Source: Novosphingopyxis sp038234155 (GTDB lineage: Bacteria > Pseudomonadota > Alphaproteobacteria > Sphingomonadales > Sphingomonadaceae). From it: a DNA stretch of 7,473 nucleotides. Where the stretch lies: assembly GCA_038234155.1 (NCBI GenBank), contig JBBSUT010000115.1:1-7473 (forward strand). Reading direction: 5' to 3'. This document shows positions 5,820 to 7,473 of the stretch, piece after piece (the stretch's first letter is position 1; every line of letters starts with the position of its first letter). The position numbers and the translations under genes were made by a program. The notes beneath the pieces were generated by a model. That model saw nothing but the letters and a program-made list of their open reading frames with translations, did no database searches and was not told the origin of the DNA.

Positions 5820-6604
5820 GTCGCCGCCTCGTCGCTGCCCGGATGCTGCCCCGCCCGCTGCGGCAACAGCGCAATACACGCTATGATGAATACGGCCAGC
5901 ACCAGCGAGGCAATGGGTCGACTGAGATCGAGCCCGCCCTTGTCGAGCGGCTTGTCGAGGAAATCTCCCACCGTCGCACCGAGCGGCCGCGTCAGGATGA
6001 AGGCCGCCCAGAACAGCCAGACCTTCGAGATGGCCGTGGCATAATGCAGCGCCAGCAGGATGGCCAGAAGCCCCGCGAACAAGGCGGCAGCGGCGAGATA
6101 GCCAAAGCCGGGTGCATCCGCGGTCCAGTCGCCCAGCGCGGTGCCGAGCGTCTGCGAAAAAGTGATCGTAATCCAGTAGAACAGCTCCGCCTTGCGTGAG
6201 CGGATCGTCTCCACCTGCACCGTGCCCATGCTGCGGTACCAGACGAACAGCGATAGCAGCACCAGCGCCAGCAGCAGCAAAGACCCGCCCGGATAGCCGA
6301 TCCCGATTGACCGGGTCGCGTAATCGGCGATGGTCGTGCCAGCCGTGGTCGAAGCGATGATGGTCGCCCAGTAAAGCCAGGGATTGAACCGCGTCGCCCT
6401 GATCTGCAGCAAAACCAACAGCGCCAGCAACGGCAGGAAGATGAAGGTGCTGACCAGATACCCCATGTTGAAGGTCATGCTCAGCGTGTCGCCGCCAGTC
6501 TCGCCCAGCGTGGTGGCCGCGATCTTGATGATCCAGAAGATCAGGGTGACGGCTGGCACCTTGCTCAAGGCCTGCTCGCGGTCGAGGTCCGTCATCGGCG
6601 ACAT
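5816..6604 (-). CDS. Four-repeat integral membrane protein (COG4705 / DUF347 type)
   Basis: A 262-residue inner-membrane protein of unknown function. It has about eight hydrophobic helices (roughly 16-33, 47-67, 76-93, 106-124, 141-158, 168-187, 195-212, 229-247). Four internal repeats begin at residues 23, 78, 143 and 198, each with an aromatic-Trp pair, a Gly, and an Asp exactly 15 residues after the Trp: Trp24/Asp39, Trp79/Asp94, Trp144/Asp159, Trp199/Asp214. Representative cores are TTLGETGGD and QTLGTALGD. This matches my memory of DUF347, a repeat occurring four times in bacterial membrane proteins with a conserved Trp. Start ATG 6604 has AAGGA at 6611-6615, 6 bases upstream; ATG 6595 is an alternative. 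A transport or ion-handling role is conceivable from the repeated buried acidic residues, but this is inference. Confidence 0.85.
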   Translation of the reverse strand: MSPMTDLDREQALSKVPAVTLIFWIIKIAATTLGETGGDTLSMTFNMGYLVSTFIFLPLLALLVLLQIRATRFNPWLYWATIIASTTAGTTIADYATRSIGIGYPGGSLLLLALVLLSLFVWYRSMGTVQVETIRSRKAELFYWITITFSQTLGTALGDWTADAPGFGYLAAAALFAGLLAILLALHYATAISKVWLFWAAFILTRPLGATVGDFLDKPLDKGGLDLSRPIASLVLAVFIIACIALLPQRAGQHPGSDEAAT

Positions 6605-6742
6605 GATGTATCCTTAAAAACTGACTCCCAACCTGTACCAGTCCCATGCTCGCATCGCACCCGATAGCAATGCAAAAACTGCTCGGGCGCAGAATGAAGC
6701 CTGGCTTGACGATGGCGATGCTGCAGCGCACAACCTGCGCTC
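6605..6742. promoter_or_regulatory. divergent intergenic region membrane protein / ppc
   Basis: These 138 noncoding bases between two divergent starts should hold both promoters. The octamer AAAAACTG occurs twice (6616-6623 and 6674-6681), and a perfect hairpin sits right before ppc. TTGAC at 6706-6710 has no -10 partner at a normal distance. No regulator site is recognised. Confidence 0.45.
6725..6741 (+). other. hairpin immediately upstream of the ppc start
   Basis: AGCGCA (6725-6730) and TGCGCT (6736-6741) form a perfect 6-bp stem around the loop CAACC, ending two bases before ATG 6743. It occupies exactly the stretch where a ribosome binding site would be expected, and no purine-rich site is seen there. 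It could limit translation initiation, act as an inverted-repeat operator, or be coincidence in GC-rich DNA. Confidence 0.45.
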
Positions 6743-7473
6743 ATGGCTGACCTTCCCCCGATCTCGCAAAATCCCGACATCCGCTTTCTGGGCCGCGTGC
6801 TCGGAGACGTGATCCGCGCTTATGGCGGCGAGCAACTGTACGACCAGACCGAGGCGATCCGCCGCGCCAGCGTGGAGCGGCATCGCAGCGCCAAGCCGGG
6901 CGCCGCCGCAGTGCCCGAGCTGGAGGCGCTCGATCTGGACGGCACGCTCGATTTCGTGCGCGGGTTCATGCTGTTCTCGCTGCTCGCCAATCTTGCCGAA
7001 GACCGGCAGGGCGTGGCGCGCGAACGGGGCGCAACCGTGGCCGAAGCGCTGACCGCGCTGGAGGCGCAGGGCGTCAGCCGCGCATCGGTCGCTGAGATGC
7101 TGGAGAGCGCGGCGATCGTGCCGGTGCTCACCGCGCACCCCACTGAGGTACGGCGCAAGAGCGTGATCGACCACAAGAACCGCATCGCCGCGCTCATGCG
7201 CCTGCGCGATGCAGGCACCGCAGTCACGCCGGAGGGCGACGATGTGGAAAATGCCATCCGCCGCCAGATTGCGCTGCTGTGGCAGACCCGGCCGCTTCGC
7301 GAACGCCGCCTGTTCGTGGCCGACGAGATCGACAATGCGCGCGCCTATATGCGCGACGTGTTCCTGCCCGCGCTGCCGCTGCTCTACGCGCGCTGGGACA
7401 AACAGCTGGGCAGCCGCGTGCCGAGCTTCCTGACTTTGGGCAGCTGGATCGGCGGAGACCGCGACGGCAACCC
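6743..7473 (+). CDS. ppc: Phosphoenolpyruvate carboxylase, N-terminal part (runs off window)
   Basis: Cytoplasmic anaplerotic enzyme converting phosphoenolpyruvate and bicarbonate to oxaloacetate. 243 codons plus two bases are present; family members have about 880-930 residues, so roughly three quarters lies beyond the window. Family marks are NPDIRFLGRVLGDVIR (10-25), LLANLAEDR (80-88), the signature VLTAHPTEVRRKS (128-140) with the essential His132, LLWQTRPLRERR (178-189), and GSWIGGDRDGN (233-243), just before the end. The reading frame is uninterrupted. ATG 6743 is the first start after an in-frame TGA at 6707-6709, so the start is well fixed although no Shine-Dalgarno is visible; a hairpin occupies that spot. 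It is divergent from the four-repeat membrane protein. The C-terminal catalytic residues cannot be checked here. Confidence 0.94.
   Translation, partial: MADLPPISQNPDIRFLGRVLGDVIRAYGGEQLYDQTEAIRRASVERHRSAKPGAAAVPELEALDLDGTLDFVRGFMLFSLLANLAEDRQGVARERGATVAEALTALEAQGVSRASVAEMLESAAIVPVLTAHPTEVRRKSVIDHKNRIAALMRLRDAGTAVTPEGDDVENAIRRQIALLWQTRPLRERRLFVADEIDNARAYMRDVFLPALPLLYARWDKQLGSRVPSFLTLGSWIGGDRDGN

Noticed and set aside
6616..6681. Direct repeat AAAAACTG (two copies) as an operator
   Set aside because: Eight bases, A-rich, spaced 58 bases with no symmetry. Chance is a sufficient explanation.
5544..6731. 395-codon minus-strand frame over the HNH gene end and the membrane-protein gene
   Set aside because: It overlaps two well-supported genes in the wrong frame and has no family features.
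6706..6733. TTGAC at 6706-6710 as a ppc -35 element
   Set aside because: No TATAAT-like sequence lies 16-18 bases downstream, and the initiation point would fall at or past the ATG.
6614..7174. Minus-strand frame opposite ppc
   Set aside because: It is antisense to a clear PEP carboxylase reading frame.
1..7473. Mobile element, CRISPR array, tRNA/rRNA or phage genes
   Set aside because: I found no transposase or integrase motifs, no evenly spaced repeats, no cloverleaf-like segment and no rRNA signature. All long stretches are accounted for by the eight chromosomal genes plus partial ppc context.

Overview
This GC-rich window comes from an alphaproteobacterial chromosome, most likely a member of the Sphingomonadales. 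Three things point there: the HNH protein with its characteristic start and 'LNADYTPLSYYPLSLW' block, the HIG1-type small protein / PduO adenosyltransferase / hbd neighbourhood, and a short stretch resembling the TTCGACAAGC-type repeats common between sphingomonad genes. The genus is not resolvable by eye. The window is almost fully coding, with ordinary housekeeping and accessory metabolism. I see no mobile element, CRISPR array, tRNA or rRNA.

Layout. Positions 38-5172 hold six genes on the minus strand. In transcription order they are gluQRS (glutamyl-queuosine tRNA-Asp synthetase), a 75-residue twin-transmembrane HIG1-domain protein, a PduO-type ATP:cob(I)alamin adenosyltransferase, egtB, egtD, and hbd (3-hydroxybutyryl-CoA dehydrogenase). 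The gaps between them are 9, 12, 62, 13 and 134 bases, so the first three and the egtBD pair look like tight transcription units. hbd has its own leader, with a weak hairpin plus short T run in front of it. At 5235-5819, divergent from gluQRS, is a plus-strand HNH nuclease-family gene. It converges with, and overlaps by 4 bases, a minus-strand four-repeat membrane protein (COG4705/DUF347 type). Divergent from that, the plus-strand ppc (phosphoenolpyruvate carboxylase) begins at 6743 and runs off the window end with 243 codons present.

How they work together. EgtD trimethylates histidine to hercynine and EgtB adds the sulfur, so egtBD is the two-gene core of ergothioneine (thiol antioxidant) synthesis. 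No egtA, egtC or egtE is present here. Hbd and the adenosyltransferase belong to acyl-CoA / B12-dependent metabolism. In many alphaproteobacteria the order is small HIG1 protein - adenosyltransferase - etfB - etfA - hbd. Here egtBD sits where etfBA would be expected, which is the most interesting organisational feature of the window. The second most interesting is the exact four-fold repeat with invariant Trp and Asp in the uncharacterised membrane protein. I did not find a convincing undescribed multi-gene system.
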